Source: Devosia equisanguinis
GTDB lineage: Bacteria > Pseudomonadota > Alphaproteobacteria > Rhizobiales > Devosiaceae
Direction: 5' to 3'
Assembly: GCF_900631955.1 (NCBI RefSeq)
Contig: NZ_UZWD01000025.1
Coordinates: 1 to 64,000, forward strand
Length of the DNA stretch: 64,000 nucleotides
Translations under genes and position numbers: made by a program
Part shown: piece after piece, positions 24,315-32,883 of the stretch
Layout of the letters: the number at the start of each line of letters is the position of its first letter
Numbering within the stretch: position 1 is the stretch's first letter
Notes under the pieces: generated by a model
Told to the model about the DNA's origin: nothing
The model's input: the letters and a program-made list of their open reading frames with translations, nothing else
Databases searched by the model: none

Positions 24315-25400
24315 ATGACCGATGTTCTGAAGATGCTCGACCATGTCTATGAGGCGGGAGCTGATCCCGCACTCTGGCCTTCTGTCATGGCGCATCTCGC
24401 CGATGCTCTTGGCGCCCGCGAGGCGGTGCTGGGGGGCCTCGCGCTGGGGCGGACGCCGCTCTTCGTGGCGCCCCGCACCGACCCCGTCATGGTCGAAAGC
24501 TATGTCGCCCATTACCACGCGCAGAATCCGGTTCCGGCCGCCATGCGGGGCCAGGGGCTCAACCAGGTGCGCAGCGACGACGAACTCACCGATATCGAAG
24601 CCTTCCGGCGCAGTGCTTTTTTCAACGAATGGTGCGTCGTGCAGGGTTTTTTTCATGGCGCAGCGGTCAATGTCGCGTCGGGCGGCATCCTGGGCACGAT
24701 CATGGTGAATTCTGTGCAGGCGCTCGATACTGCCGAGCTTGTCGCCTTTCAGCAGGTGGCCCCGCATCTGTCGCGCGCCTTACGCATCAATCAGCTCCTG
24801 ATGGAAAGCCGCGCGGCGACGCTGAGCGCTTTTTCCGCGCTCGACATGACGGAGCGGGCGGTGTTTCTGGTCGATGCAGAGGGGCGGATTTCGGCCGGAA
24901 ATACCTTGGCCGAGAACCTGGTTGGTCCGGGCAAGAGCCTGGTGCTGAGCAGGGGGCGGCTGGCCTGCCATGCGCCTGCCGACACGGTGCGGCTGCAGGG
25001 GCTGGTGCAGCAATGCCTGTCCGGCCGGCTCGCTCAGCCTAATGCGACGCTCGACATTGCCCGCGAACCAAATCGCGCGCCATTGCAACTGGCCTGCCTA
25101 CCAGTGACCGACGAAAGCGGCATACAGGCGCGTGCCGGATCGGTGCGGCTGATGCTCATCGTCAGCGATCCGGAAGAACGATTGCGGCGCAAGGCGGAAC
25201 GTTTCGGTCAAGCCTATCGCCTTACGCCGGCGGAGGCCCATGTGGTACTTGAGCTCGCCATTGGTGGCGACCGCAGTGCATTGGCCGAGCGGCTGGGCAT
25301 TTCCATCGCCACGGTGCGCAGCCAGCTCACCAGCATATTCGACAAGACCGGGGTGCGCCGGCAGGCGGAGCTGGTGCGCATGCTGATGGATCAGCTCTAG
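24315..25400 (+). CDS. LuxR-family transcriptional regulator
   Basis: 361 aa. The C-terminal 60 residues are a LuxR/GerE HTH (RLTPAEAHVVLELAIGG, LGISIATVRSQLTSIFDKTG). The N-terminal 180 residues look GAF-like and residues 190-280 PAS-like (VFLVDAEGRISAGNTLAENLV); neither is an acyl-homoserine-lactone domain as far as I can see, so the signal is unknown. Start ATG at 24315 (GGACCGGAC upstream). It is a candidate binder of the CATCGAAC-N4-GTTCGATG palindromes, whose 20-bp core suits a LuxR-type dimer; this is speculative. Confidence 0.85.
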   Translation: MTDVLKMLDHVYEAGADPALWPSVMAHLADALGAREAVLGGLALGRTPLFVAPRTDPVMVESYVAHYHAQNPVPAAMRGQGLNQVRSDDELTDIEAFRRSAFFNEWCVVQGFFHGAAVNVASGGILGTIMVNSVQALDTAELVAFQQVAPHLSRALRINQLLMESRAATLSAFSALDMTERAVFLVDAEGRISAGNTLAENLVGPGKSLVLSRGRLACHAPADTVRLQGLVQQCLSGRLAQPNATLDIAREPNRAPLQLACLPVTDESGIQARAGSVRLMLIVSDPEERLRRKAERFGQAYRLTPAEAHVVLELAIGGDRSALAERLGISIATVRSQLTSIFDKTGVRRQAELVRMLMDQL

Positions 25401-25404
25401 CCGA

Positions 25405-25998
25405 TCACTGCGCCACGCCCCAGGGCCGCATGCCCGGAGCCGAACCTGCCCAGGAGATACGATCGACCAGCCAGGTGCCACGCGCTGTCGGCACCAGCTC
25501 CAGCGACAGAGCTTTGGGTTCGCCGTCATTGGTGACGGGGATGATGAGGAGGCCCTCGCTCGACATTGTCGGGGCGCCCAGATGCGGAGCGACCAGCCTG
25601 ATCGGCAGAAAGCCACCCTGGCTGGCCGCAAAGACCAGATTGTCGAAGGTCAGGACTGGCTCGGTGAGAACGGCATAATTGTCATCATCGCTGACGGAGG
25701 CACCTTCGGCGAGCACGGAGCCGGGGACCTGCCCGCCATTGTCGAGGCCGACGAATAGCGTATCGAGGCTGAAGCTCTGGATCGCTTCGGAAAAGCCGCG
25801 ACGGGCGCGGGGCGAGAGAAGGAAATAGGCAGCGACATAGTCTTCCGCCATGAAGGCGCCGACAAACACCTTGGCGGCTTGTTCCGGCGTGTGGCTCTCG
25901 AGCCGTTCGATGATCGTCCTGTTTGCGGCGCTTACGGGTTGGCCCACGACCAGTGTCGATGCCAGCGCCAGGAAGGCGATTTTGCCAAAATTGTTCAT
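25405..25998 (-). CDS. Exported protein of unknown function
   Basis: 197 aa with signal peptide (KIAFLALASTLVVGQPVSA, cleavage near 24). The N-terminal part of the mature chain (SHTPEQAAKVFVGAFMAEDYVAAYFLLSPRAR) resembles the opening helices of NTF2/DUF4864-like domains, but I cannot assign a family. No Cys. The ATG at 25998 fits the signal peptide. The CATCGGAC-type palindrome lies 48 bp upstream, linking it to the locus regulon. It is convergent with the LuxR-type gene, 4 nt apart. Confidence 0.72.
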   Translation of the reverse strand: MNNFGKIAFLALASTLVVGQPVSAANRTIIERLESHTPEQAAKVFVGAFMAEDYVAAYFLLSPRARRGFSEAIQSFSLDTLFVGLDNGGQVPGSVLAEGASVSDDDNYAVLTEPVLTFDNLVFAASQGGFLPIRLVAPHLGAPTMSSEGLLIIPVTNDGEPKALSLELVPTARGTWLVDRISWAGSAPGMRPWGVAQ

Positions 25999-26045
25999 CT
26001 GTGGTCCCCGTGTGAGGGACACTCTAGCCACGCCGATCAAGGCGG

Positions 26046-26065
26046 CATCGGACATGTGTTCGATG
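26046..26065. promoter_or_regulatory. 20-bp palindrome CATCGGAC-N4-GTTCGATG (one mismatch)
   Basis: Third copy of the CATCGAAC-N4-GTTCGATG element, with one arm mismatch, 48 bp upstream of the exported protein gene at 25405-25998. Confidence 0.55.
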
Positions 26066-26130
26066 GGCAACGGCAATTCGCGAGCGCAAGCCGGGATGGA
26101 AAGGCGGCGGGTGGACCGCCGCCTAAGGAA

Positions 26131-27021
26131 TTACTTGAGGTTTTCGGCGAAGAAGTCGGCGATGGTGGTGTCGACCTTGGCGGTGACGTCGGGCTGATCG
26201 CTATAGAAGCCATAGCCGTGATCGGCATCAGGGATTTCGACCAGGGTCGCAGCCGGGTAGGCGGCACCGACCGACTGAGAGACGGCCGGGGGAACCACGG
26301 TGTCCTTGTCGCCATAGAGCACGACAATGGCGCCCTTGTAATTGCCGATGGCATCGAGCGGCCGGGAGGCGTTCATCTCGTCATACCAGGTCTTGCTGAG
26401 GTTCTGCGTCTGGCCCCACTGGGTCTTGTACTCGGCATAGCCCTTGTCGCTGCTGGCTTCGGCGTAGAGGCGGTCATATTCGGCCTGGCCACCCATGAAT
26501 CCCACCACCATTTCAGCGCCAGGATCGGCCGAGGGGGCGAGGAGGGCCATGGCCTTGTAGGGGTTATCGGCAGAGCCGCCGATGGTCAGCGCAATGCGGC
26601 CGCCCATGGAATAGCCGAAAATGCCGAGTTTTTCGGTATCAACCGGATAGTTGGCCTCGACATAGGCCAGGCCCGCATTGGAATCCGAGATCATGTTGGA
26701 GAGGTAACCCTCGGTAAAAGGCTCCTTGCTGTCGCCGGTGCCGGGGAAATCCATGCGCACCGAGAGGATGCCCTTGTCGGCGAGGGCCTTGGCGATACGG
26801 CCGAAGCCGCCATTTTCCTGCCGGCCGCCGCCATGGCCGTGATTCATCACCACGACGGGGAACGGGCCTTCGCCATCCGGAACCACAACGGTCGCGGGCA
26901 CGTCGCGATCGCCATTCTTGAAGGTAACGTCGGTGGAGGTTTCGGCCATTGCCAGGGGGATGGCGGCCAAGGTGAGAGAAGCGACAGCGAGGCTAATCCT
27001 GCCAAACTTGCTCAAGCGCAT
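26131..27021 (-). CDS. Exported alpha/beta hydrolase (dienelactone hydrolase-like)
   Basis: 296 aa from the ATG at 27021, where a signal peptide starts (FGRISLAVASLTLAAIPLAMAE); in-frame ATGs at 27030 and 27054 are possible. Oxyanion-hole region NHGHGGG near residue 65, nucleophile elbow GYSMGGR (Ser), acidic residue in LYGDKDTVVPP and His in DADHGYGF: a complete catalytic triad. The fold is close to BAAT/dienelactone-type acyl hydrolases. Substrate unknown; periplasmic. Confidence 0.85.
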   Translation of the reverse strand: MRLSKFGRISLAVASLTLAAIPLAMAETSTDVTFKNGDRDVPATVVVPDGEGPFPVVVMNHGHGGGRQENGGFGRIAKALADKGILSVRMDFPGTGDSKEPFTEGYLSNMISDSNAGLAYVEANYPVDTEKLGIFGYSMGGRIALTIGGSADNPYKAMALLAPSADPGAEMVVGFMGGQAEYDRLYAEASSDKGYAEYKTQWGQTQNLSKTWYDEMNASRPLDAIGNYKGAIVVLYGDKDTVVPPAVSQSVGAAYPAATLVEIPDADHGYGFYSDQPDVTAKVDTTIADFFAENLK

Positions 27022-27162
27022 GATATCCATGTCCTTTTTAGTGACGATATGCATCGTCTGCCCCCTGAGCATCCGCCCGGAAAAGGTGGGGAGTCAAGGC
27101 TTGGCTGGGGCTTCCGCGACGGTGCCTGGCGCGCGATAGTGCAGTAGAAGCAGGAGGTCGCC

Positions 27163-27807
27163 ATGGCGCAGACGCGGGTGCAGCATTTCTCGATTTCGCT
27201 CGACGGGTTCGGCACCGGGGAAGGGCTGAGCCAAGAGGCGCCCTTCGGCCACGCCGGGCAGAAGTTGCATCAGTGGATGTTCGCCACGCGCTGGGGCAAA
27301 ACCATGTTCGGGCAGGCTGGGGGCACGCGCGGCGTCGACGACGCCATATTGCGCACCTTCGATGTCGGCATCGGTGCCGAGATCATGGGGTCGAACAAGT
27401 TCGGCTATCCCGGCTGGCAGGACGACGCCGGCTGGGATGGCTGGTGGGGCGAAGATCAGCCCTTTCACACGCCGGTTTTCGTGATGACCCGGCACAAGCG
27501 GGCGCCGCTGGCCATGGAGGGTGGCACGACATTTCATTTCACCGATGCGCCGCCGGCCGAGGTGCTTGCAATGGCCAAAGAGGCGGCAGGCGGGCGCGAT
27601 GTGCGGATCGGAGGCGGCGTGCGCACGCTGCGGGCGTTCCTGGCAGAAGGGCTGATCGACCACATGCATCTGGTGCAGGTGCCGGTGGTGCTGGGGCGCG
27701 GGCAGCGCCTGTGGGACGGCCTCGAGGGCATCGAGCAAAGGTACGACATCGAACTCACGCCGTCGCCGAGTGGGGTGGTGCACATGATGTTCACGCGCAA
27801 AGGGTGA
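27163..27807 (+). CDS. Dihydrofolate reductase/RibD C-terminal-family protein
   Basis: 214 aa. It begins VQHFSISLDGFGTG and has FATRWG, GSNKFGYPG, PVFVMTRHKRAP, IGGGVRTLRAFLAEGLID and VPVVLGRGQRLWDG, the usual order of the RibD_C/YyaP-like reductase family that binds NADPH. Substrate unknown. ATG at 27163 with AGGAGG upstream. Cytoplasmic; single gene. Confidence 0.87.
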   Translation: MAQTRVQHFSISLDGFGTGEGLSQEAPFGHAGQKLHQWMFATRWGKTMFGQAGGTRGVDDAILRTFDVGIGAEIMGSNKFGYPGWQDDAGWDGWWGEDQPFHTPVFVMTRHKRAPLAMEGGTTFHFTDAPPAEVLAMAKEAAGGRDVRIGGGVRTLRAFLAEGLIDHMHLVQVPVVLGRGQRLWDGLEGIEQRYDIELTPSPSGVVHMMFTRKG

Positions 27808-27873
27808 TCGGCCGGGTCATGGAATGTCCGCATTTGCGCGGCACCAGCGGGAACTGTCCTTCAGGCAATTCAG

Positions 27874-28128
27874 ATGGTGATGTGCATGCGATTTCTTCGA
27901 CCTGCCCTCGTTTTGATGCTGCTCGCGCCTGGCGTCGCCTTGGCGCAGGTGCCGCCCAGCCATGGTCCGGCAGAGGCGCAATTGTGTCGTTCACAGCTGG
28001 AACTGTTGATCGACGGCGGCAAGCTGACGGAGGAAGAGGTTGCGCGCTTCGAGGCGCAGTGCGACTGCCTGGAGCAGCGGGCGACCAGCGGAAGTGACGC
28101 CCAATGCACTGACGGCGAATTGGGGTGA
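27874..28128 (+). CDS. Small exported protein of unknown function
   Basis: 84 aa (80 if the ATG at 27886 is used). Signal peptide ends ALAQ near residue 25. The mature part has four Cys in two pairs (LCRSQ, QCDCLE, QCTDG), likely disulfides, on a helical segment (LELLIDGGKLTEEEVARFEAQ). No recognised family. No strong ribosome site is visible, so the start is uncertain. Confidence 0.6.
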   Translation: MVMCMRFLRPALVLMLLAPGVALAQVPPSHGPAEAQLCRSQLELLIDGGKLTEEEVARFEAQCDCLEQRATSGSDAQCTDGELG

Positions 28129-28161
28129 TACCGGCGCCGTTTGGAGCTCAGCGCGGCCTGG

Positions 28162-28512
28162 TCAGGCGCGCAAAATCTTCTCCATCTTGCGGCCCTGCGC
28201 CAATTCGTCGACCAGCTTGTCCATGTAGCGGATTTCGCGCATCAGCGGTTCTTCGATCTCCTCGATGCGCACGCCGCAGATCTTGCCGGTGATGAGGGCA
28301 CGATTGTCATTGAGGGCAGGGGCCTTGGCGAAAAATTCCTCGAAGGTGGTTTTGTTGGCCAGTTCGGCCTCGAGCGCAGCCTGATCGTAGCCGGTCAGCC
28401 AGCGGATGACCTGGTCGAGCTCCTCCTTCGTACGGCCTTTGCGCTCCACCTTGGCGACGTAGTGGACGTAAACGCTGGCAACGCTCATGGCATAGATGCG
28501 ATGGCCGTTCAT
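28162..28512 (-). CDS. DUF2200 family protein
   Basis: 116 aa and full length. It begins [21 protein letters not shown] and contains [51 protein letters not shown], the highly conserved blocks of DUF2200. Function unknown; cytoplasmic, no membrane segment. The upstream 170 bp (28513-28680), divergent with the next gene, holds nothing else. Confidence 0.9.
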   Translation of the reverse strand: MNGHRIYAMSVASVYVHYVAKVERKGRTKEELDQVIRWLTGYDQAALEAELANKTTFEEFFAKAPALNDNRALITGKICGVRIEEIEEPLMREIRYMDKLVDELAQGRKMEKILRA

Positions 28513-28680
28513 GGCGCATGACCTGTCCTGGTTCCGGGGCGGGGAGTGTAACGCGCCTGGCCAGGCGCGGGCAAATCATGACATCACAGTGATGCAATAG
28601 GGACGATAGGATCGGCCCCAGGTGATTTGCATGACGGAAGGACGCCGAGACCGGATATGTGCCGGGCGGCGTGAAATGCG

Positions 28681-28980
28681 ATGGGAACTGAACTGCTCGA
28701 GGCGCCGGGCGCGCTTTATCTGGGAAGCGATGTGGTAGCGGCGCAATTGTCTGGGCCGCGCCATTTCCGCTCTGCGGCGGCGGCAATACGCTTCGCCATG
28801 GAGCAGGCAGCACCCGTCAGCCTGCGCGGCGCTGCCTTGCAGGTGGGCGGAGTGGTGCTGGATCGTGAGCAGATCCGCATGCTGCATCTGGACATGAAGG
28901 CGGTCGAAGCCGCGGCAATGCGCAGCGCCAGCCTCGCCCGGCAGGATGCGGGCTGGGCTGGGAGCAGCAGTAGTTTATGA
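28681..28980 (+). CDS. Small conserved-type hypothetical protein
   Basis: 99 aa without export signal. The core (FRSAAAAIRFAMEQ ... LRGAALQVGGVVLDREQIRML) matches the plan of small alphaproteobacterial proteins with an AIRFAMEE-type helix and a following DGEEIRALY-type segment. Function unknown. There is no strong ribosome site. It ends 15 nt before the convergent rpsU stop. Confidence 0.58.
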   Translation: MGTELLEAPGALYLGSDVVAAQLSGPRHFRSAAAAIRFAMEQAAPVSLRGAALQVGGVVLDREQIRMLHLDMKAVEAAAMRSASLARQDAGWAGSSSSL

Positions 28981-28995
28981 AGGGGTAGGCCCGCT

Positions 28996-29238
28996 TTAGC
29001 GGGCGCCAGTCCGCTCGACGCGCTTGGGAGCAGCGATCAGGCCTTCGCGGATAGCCTGCTTGCGGGCATTCTTGCGAACGCGGCGCACAGCTTCGGCCTT
29101 GCGACGGACGCGCTCTTCAGACGGCTTTTCAAAATACTTGCGGAGCTTCATTTCGCGGAACACGCCTTCGCGCTGAAGACGCTTCTTCAAGACCCGGAGG
29201 GCCTGGTCGACATTATTGTCGCGTACCTGTACCTGCAC
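28996..29238 (-). CDS. rpsU: 30S ribosomal protein S21
   Basis: 80 aa, very basic. It starts [25 protein letters not shown] and has [23 protein letters not shown], typical of alphaproteobacterial S21, which helps mRNA binding near the anti-Shine-Dalgarno end of 16S rRNA. Monocistronic. The 180 bp on its upstream side (29239-29419) contains no gene I can support. Confidence 0.97.
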   Translation of the reverse strand: MQVQVRDNNVDQALRVLKKRLQREGVFREMKLRKYFEKPSEERVRRKAEAVRRVRKNARKQAIREGLIAAPKRVERTGAR

Positions 29239-29419
29239 TCAAAATTCCTGACTTGCTGCACGCCTCACCACGGGGGCAGGCGGGATCGAACGGATGCTCG
29301 ACCGCGCCGGTCTATCAGCCATGGGCGGAAATGGCCATGGTGCAATTGGATTTTGTGGAAAAGTCTGCAAAGCCGCTTCCGCTTTGGGTACGTTGGCAAG
29401 ACGCGAAGTGGCTTTCCCT

Positions 29420-29887
29420 CTAGAGCGGCAGCTTGAAGCCTTCGTGGGACTGGACGAAGCCTAGCCGTCGGTAGAATCGGTGGGCGTCGGCGCGCAGCTT
29501 GTTGGAGGTGAGCTGGACCATTCCGCAGCCGGCGTCACGGCAAAAGCCGATAGCCCATTCGACCATCTGGCCGCCGAGACCGTTGCCACGCTGATCAGCG
29601 CGGATATGGACGTTTTCCAGAATGCCCCGCTTCATGCCGAACGCCGGCATGCCGGGGATAAGACTGATCTGCAGGGTGCCGACGACTTCGCCTCGGCGCT
29701 CGGCCACCACCAACCTTTGGTTGGGATCGGCCGCGATGGCCTCGAAAGCGGCACGGTAGCGCGGATCTCCGAGTGAGGCCGGATCGAGCGGCGGGGTGTC
29801 CTTGCCGCGTGAGTCGCCGGCATGACCGAGCGTCAGGATAGTGGCGATATCATCGGGCGTGGCGTCGCGAATGTCGAGGTGGGGCAT
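29420..29887 (-). CDS. GNAT-family N-acetyltransferase
   Basis: 155 aa. The acetyl-CoA site motif is HIRADQRGNGLGGQMVEWAI (Q/R-x-x-G-x-G/A type), followed by GCGMVQLTSNKLRADAHRFYRRLGF at the C-terminus, the usual GNAT ending. The ATG at 29887 is only 2 nt after the permease stop, so it is the third gene of the ABC unit. Acceptor substrate unknown. Confidence 0.88.
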   Translation of the reverse strand: MPHLDIRDATPDDIATILTLGHAGDSRGKDTPPLDPASLGDPRYRAAFEAIAADPNQRLVVAERRGEVVGTLQISLIPGMPAFGMKRGILENVHIRADQRGNGLGGQMVEWAIGFCRDAGCGMVQLTSNKLRADAHRFYRRLGFVQSHEGFKLPL

Positions 29888-29889
29888 GG

Positions 29890-31422
29890 TCAGTTTGACT
29901 TGGGTGCGATGAGTCGGGCCAAGCCTAGCACGGCGATGGCGACAAGCGCGGGAAGGATCGCGATGGGGGAGCCCGCGGCAAGCAGCGCGCCGCTGCCCGC
30001 CCACATGATCGACGAGAAGGCCTCCGATAGCGTGGCGGCGCGCGAGGCGACCTGGCGGCGACGGAACATGGAGCGCTTGGCGGTGACGCGGAACCAGAGC
30101 TGAATGGCGGTGCTGGCGGCGGCAGCGAGACCGGCGAAAAGCGCCGTGATCAGCGCCATGCGCCAGGACATGACGAGCATCAGCAGCAGGATGGGCGCCA
30201 GGACGATGGCGATGACGGCAAGCACCGCCTCGACCTTGGCGCGCAATATCGTGGAAGGCAGGAGCGGCGCAGTGGCGACGAGATCATGGGCGTCTTCGCC
30301 GGAGATGGCGAGCCAGGCGAGGCCCCCGGCCAATTGACCTGCCGCCATGACCAGCACCGGTACGGCAACGACGAAATTGCCGTCGCCCCCGCCATAATTG
30401 ACCCAGAGCAGCAGGGCCGGGGGCAGGAGATAGAGCAACTGCATCAACGTCTGCGACAGTAGCCAGGGGTCGCGCTGGAGCAGCCGCCATTCCTTGCGGC
30501 GCAGGGCTTGCCGCTGACTGATCGGGGCAAAGCCAGCACCACGCCGCCGCCGCTGACTGCGCACATGGCTGAGGCCGGCGGCAGCGGTTGCCAATCGCCC
30601 ATAGGACGGAGCTGTCAGCAGGGTTGCGATGGCAAGGAGGGCGAGGCCGGCGACGAGGGCGGTGCCAGCGGCACCGATATCGCCCATCACGGCCCTGGCG
30701 GGCAGCCAGAGCAGACTGTCAAGGCTGGGGGCGGCATCGATCCACTCGGCGGACTGGAACAGGGCTAGCCGCGAAAAGCCCTCATGGGAAAGAATGGCGA
30801 CGCCCTGAATGCCGATGGCGAAGCCAGCGCCGATAATGGCGGCAAGAATCTGGGCGATGAGCCGGGTCTTTTTCGGGCCCACGGCATGAAACAGCAGCAA
30901 CGTGACCAGCATGGCCAGCGTCGTCGACAGGCAGGCCAGGGCGGCGAGCACGAGGAAGGCAGCGAACCATTGCGGGCCGTCCTGCACCACCAGCACGATG
31001 ACCAGTGGGCTTATCAAGGCCATGCCGAGCAGTGCGGTGGAGACGGCGACACCGCCGGCGCGAACGGCAAAGAGCCTGCGGCTGGAGGCGGGCGAGGACA
31101 GGATGAGATCGAGATCGGAGCGGGAATAATAGACCCGCGTCACCGCCTCCAGGGCCTGGGAGAGGGTGACGATCCAGAACAGAAAACCCATGCCGCTGAC
31201 CAGCATCAGCGTCGATTTGTCGACGACGGCGCCGGCATCGAGCCAGGGGCGCACGGCGAACCAGGCGATCAGCGCGATGACGGCATAGACGGCAATGCCG
31301 CCCAGGGCGAAGCCGAGGAGGCGCACGCGGTGGCCGCCGCTGAGCATGGCGATGGTATCGCGCCAGTTGAGGCGCAGTTCGTGGCGGGCGAACCAGAGCA
31401 GGGATGCGGGGGCGGGAGTCAC
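29890..31422 (-). CDS. ABC-2-type exporter permease
   Basis: 510 aa, with about ten to twelve hydrophobic segments (e.g. GFALGGIAVYAVIALIAWFAV, MGMALISPLVIVLVV, LVAGLALLAIATLLTA) and a cytoplasmic basic loop (SQRRRRGAGFAP). It resembles large permeases paired with CcmA-type ATPases. Its start overlaps the ATPase stop by 4 nt (ATGA). Inner membrane; substrate not predictable. Confidence 0.83.
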   Translation of the reverse strand: MTPAPASLLWFARHELRLNWRDTIAMLSGGHRVRLLGFALGGIAVYAVIALIAWFAVRPWLDAGAVVDKSTLMLVSGMGFLFWIVTLSQALEAVTRVYYSRSDLDLILSSPASSRRLFAVRAGGVAVSTALLGMALISPLVIVLVVQDGPQWFAAFLVLAALACLSTTLAMLVTLLLFHAVGPKKTRLIAQILAAIIGAGFAIGIQGVAILSHEGFSRLALFQSAEWIDAAPSLDSLLWLPARAVMGDIGAAGTALVAGLALLAIATLLTAPSYGRLATAAAGLSHVRSQRRRRGAGFAPISQRQALRRKEWRLLQRDPWLLSQTLMQLLYLLPPALLLWVNYGGGDGNFVVAVPVLVMAAGQLAGGLAWLAISGEDAHDLVATAPLLPSTILRAKVEAVLAVIAIVLAPILLLMLVMSWRMALITALFAGLAAAASTAIQLWFRVTAKRSMFRRRQVASRAATLSEAFSSIMWAGSGALLAAGSPIAILPALVAIAVLGLARLIAPKSN

Positions 31423-32159
31423 GCCGCGTCCTGTTGCTGGGCGACGAGATCGAGGAATATTTCTTCGAGCGTCGTCTCTCGCCCGACGCGGGTGCGCAGC
31501 TCGGCGAGAGTCCCCTCAGCGATCAATCGGCCTTGGGCGATGACGCCGATGCGCTCGGCCATGCGTTCGGCGACTTCGAGAATGTGGGTGGTCATGATGA
31601 CGGTGACGCCGCTTTCGACCTTGCCGCGCAGCACGTCCTTGACCTGACGGGCGGAGCCGGCATCGAGGCCGGTCAGCGGCTCGTCGAGAATGATCAGTTG
31701 GGGGTCGTGCACCAGGGCGCCGGCAAGGGCGACTTTTTGCGACATGCCCTTGGAGAAGCCGCCGCACAATTCGTTGGCATGCGGGCCAAGGCCGAGCCAA
31801 TCGATGAGTTCATGCGCCGATTGACGGGCGCGCGCCGGCTCGACCTGCCAGAGGCCGGCGACGAATTCGAGATATTCGAGCGGGGTCAGCCGCTCATAGA
31901 TCATCGGCTCGTCGGAGACCCAGGCGGTGAGGCGCTTGGCGGCCACCGGGTCGGCGAGCGCGTCGATGCCGAAGATGGAAATGCTGCCCGCATCAGGTTT
32001 GAGCAGACCCGCGACCATGCGCAGGATGGTGGTCTTGCCGGCGCCGTTGGGGCCAAGCAGGGCGTAGAATTCGCCGGCACCGATGCTGAGATCGATCCCG
32101 TTGACCACCGGGCGGTCGAAGGCTTTGGTGAGGCCGGAAAGGCTGAGGGCGGCGGGCAT
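31419..32159 (-). CDS. ABC exporter ATP-binding protein (CcmA-like)
   Basis: 246 aa. Walker A is GPNGAGKTT (residues 36-44), Q-loop near AWVSDE, signature in FSKGMSQKVALAGAL (degenerate LSGGQ), Walker B LIILDEPLTGLD, H-loop TTHILE. It drives the permease encoded downstream with which it overlaps. ATG at 32159. Confidence 0.93.
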   Translation of the reverse strand: MPAALSLSGLTKAFDRPVVNGIDLSIGAGEFYALLGPNGAGKTTILRMVAGLLKPDAGSISIFGIDALADPVAAKRLTAWVSDEPMIYERLTPLEYLEFVAGLWQVEPARARQSAHELIDWLGLGPHANELCGGFSKGMSQKVALAGALVHDPQLIILDEPLTGLDAGSARQVKDVLRGKVESGVTVIMTTHILEVAERMAERIGVIAQGRLIAEGTLAELRTRVGRETTLEEIFLDLVAQQQDAA

Positions 32160-32340
32160 GGCATACCTGTCTAAGGATGTCGCCAGCCTAGGGTGCAGGC
32201 CTTTCCCGGCCGTTTATGGACAGAGTTAAAGTTTCTGCGTGTGGGCAGGGGGCAGGGGCAGCAAGCCGCTCTCTGGCTTTTCCCAATCAAAATCCCGGGC
32301 CGACGGGATGATGCCATGCCCGGGATTGAACCAACGGCGA

Positions 32341-32778
32341 TCAGGCGACAGTCAGCTTGACGTCGACATTGCCGCGGGTGGCGTTGGAATAGGGGCAGAC
32401 TTCGTGGGCCTTGTGGACCAGGGCTTCGGCGTCTTCCTTGGAGAAGCCGGGAAGGGTCACCTTGAGCTCGACGGCGATGTTGAAGCCCTTGGCGCCTTCA
32501 TTGGCGTTTTCGCCGAAGGACACGGCTGCGTCGATGGTGGTCTCGTCCGGCACCTTGATCTTTTCGCCGCGCGCCACGGCCTTGATGGCGCCGAGGAAGC
32601 AGGCGGAGTAGCCGGCGGCGAAAAGCTGCTCGGGATTGGTGCCCGGGCCGTCATTGCCGCCCATGGCCTTGGGCGTGTCGAGGGTGACTTCCAGACGGCC
32701 GTCATCGGTCTTGCTGGTGCCGGTGCGGCCACCAGTGGTGTGGGCGTGGGCGGTGTAGACTGCGGATTTGATGCTCAT
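32341..32778 (-). CDS. ohr: Organic hydroperoxide resistance protein Ohr
   Basis: 145 aa OsmC/Ohr-family thiol peroxidase. Catalytic Cys60 lies in AAGYSACFLGA and resolving Cys128 in HEVCPYSNATRGNVDV; the Arg of the active site is in GGRTG. Ohr reduces organic and fatty-acid hydroperoxides using lipoylated proteins. The ATG at 32778 has AAGGAGAGC upstream; the next gene, divergent, is the matching repressor, with an operator between them. Confidence 0.95.
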   Translation of the reverse strand: MSIKSAVYTAHAHTTGGRTGTSKTDDGRLEVTLDTPKAMGGNDGPGTNPEQLFAAGYSACFLGAIKAVARGEKIKVPDETTIDAAVSFGENANEGAKGFNIAVELKVTLPGFSKEDAEALVHKAHEVCPYSNATRGNVDVKLTVA

Positions 32779-32815
32779 CGGAAGCTCTCCTTGCATTGGG
32801 TAGAATTTGTTTAGT

Positions 32816-32832
32816 GCACAATTCGATTGTGC
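32816..32832. promoter_or_regulatory. Operator-like palindrome for OhrR
   Basis: GCACAAT-TCG-ATTGTGC, 7-bp perfect arms, in the ohr-ohrR divergent region, 38 bp upstream of ohr and 52 bp upstream of ohrR. AT-rich sequence with an ATAT-containing -10-like stretch (CAATATAA) follows on the ohrR side. Position and shape fit an OhrR (MarR) dimer site. Confidence 0.7.
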
Positions 32833-32883
32833 GCAATATAAATTTTTGGCATAGAATTGCCGTGCCGAAGACAGGGAAACGCG

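Noticed and set aside
29270..29310. tRNA-like GTTCGATCCCGCC on the minus strand upstream of rpsU
   Set aside because: No matching acceptor, D or anticodon stems can be built around it.
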